From an uncultured Bacteroides sp. (lineage in GTDB: Bacteria; Bacteroidota; Bacteroidia; Bacteroidales; Bacteroidaceae): DNA of 41,699 nucleotides. The notes beneath the pieces are model-generated. The model was not told the origin of the DNA. It made no database searches and saw only the letters and a program-made list of their open reading frames with translations. The stretch is taken from the NCBI RefSeq assembly GCF_900547205.1, contig NZ_URFY01000039.1:1-41699 (forward strand). The letters are read 5' to 3'. Both the position numbers and the translations under genes were made by a program. Positions 41,579 through 41,699 of the stretch are shown piece by piece (the stretch's first letter is position 1; each line of letters begins with the position of its first letter).

Positions 41579-41621
41579 ATGTAGCTTTGTCGTTCTGAGT
41601 CTGATGATGTAGCTTGTCGTT
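41579..41621. repeat. Short direct repeat at the window end
   Basis: ATGTAGCTTTGTCGTT (41579-41594) and ATGTAGCTTGTCGTT (41607-41621) are near-identical, 28 bp apart. The remaining tail to 41,699 shows no gene or structure that I can support. Confidence 0.45.
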
Positions 41622-41699
41622 TGCAGAGGGTAACTCAGCCGCTTGCTGAATTCAAGTTATAAATGCGACACCTCCTCTATTATAAATTCAAACTTTTTT

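Overview
The window reads as chromosomal DNA of a gut Bacteroides species (phylum Bacteroidota). This rests on recognisable Bacteroides-type core proteins (L13, S9, S2, EF-Ts, AsnS, Rex, Mdh), many lipoproteins and outer-membrane proteins, the M56/TonB-BlaI pair, and repeated promoters of the Bacteroidota form TTTG-N19-TAnnTTTG instead of -35/-10 boxes. The species assignment is inference. I see no CRISPR array, prophage, transposase or integrase.

Layout. 1-2,990: a palindromic intergenic repeat, a secreted GH20 beta-N-acetylhexosaminidase (minus strand) and a YaaA-family protein. 3,070-7,760: tRNA-Val(UAC), purB, an RluB/RsuA-type pseudouridine synthase with a long Arg/Gly/Tyr/Pro repeat tail at its N-terminus, and asnS. 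7,840-11,610: a small secreted protein, then the translation cluster rplM-rpsI-rpsB-tsf with two possible RNA leaders and a palindromic spacer. 11,630-14,980: a SUI1/YciH-like factor, rex, an FAH-family hydrolase, ispF and a secreted metallophosphatase. 14,955-18,071: an orphan protein with an ExoX-C-like motif and an AT-rich lipoprotein island (one WG-repeat protein, two tandem leucine-rich paralogues, the first frameshifted in a T9 tract). 18,096-25,983: mnmA, a subtilase, xseA-xseB, ilvE, a DUF975-like membrane protein, trmB and an Mrp-type ATPase. 25,998-30,320: a secreted TlpA-like thioredoxin protein, a 22-bp-period repeat array, and a BlaR1-like M56/TonB sensor with its BlaI repressor and operators. 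30,500-31,274: a small outer-membrane beta-barrel. 31,284-36,417: a tripartite efflux operon (TolC, HlyD adaptor, two ABC-2 permeases, no ATPase) with a palindrome inside its promoter. 36,521-39,540: a CxxCH/PD40 lipoprotein and a membrane partner. 39,578-41,576: malate dehydrogenase and a membrane-anchored coiled-coil protein.

Most of the window is housekeeping. The most unusual signals are: (1) the blaI promoter with two palindromic operators around its -7 box; (2) an M56/TonB sensor carrying a SusC-like VVVVGYG segment between two TonB domains; (3) the T9 frameshift in a tandem lipoprotein pair, which could be phase variation; (4) a rpsB leader able to form two mutually exclusive stems; (5) the 12-bp repeats at exact 22-bp spacing at 28,002-28,076; (6) the palindrome in the efflux promoter; and (7) an Mrp ATPase with no CxxC pair. 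I found no clearly new multi-gene defence or mobile system.
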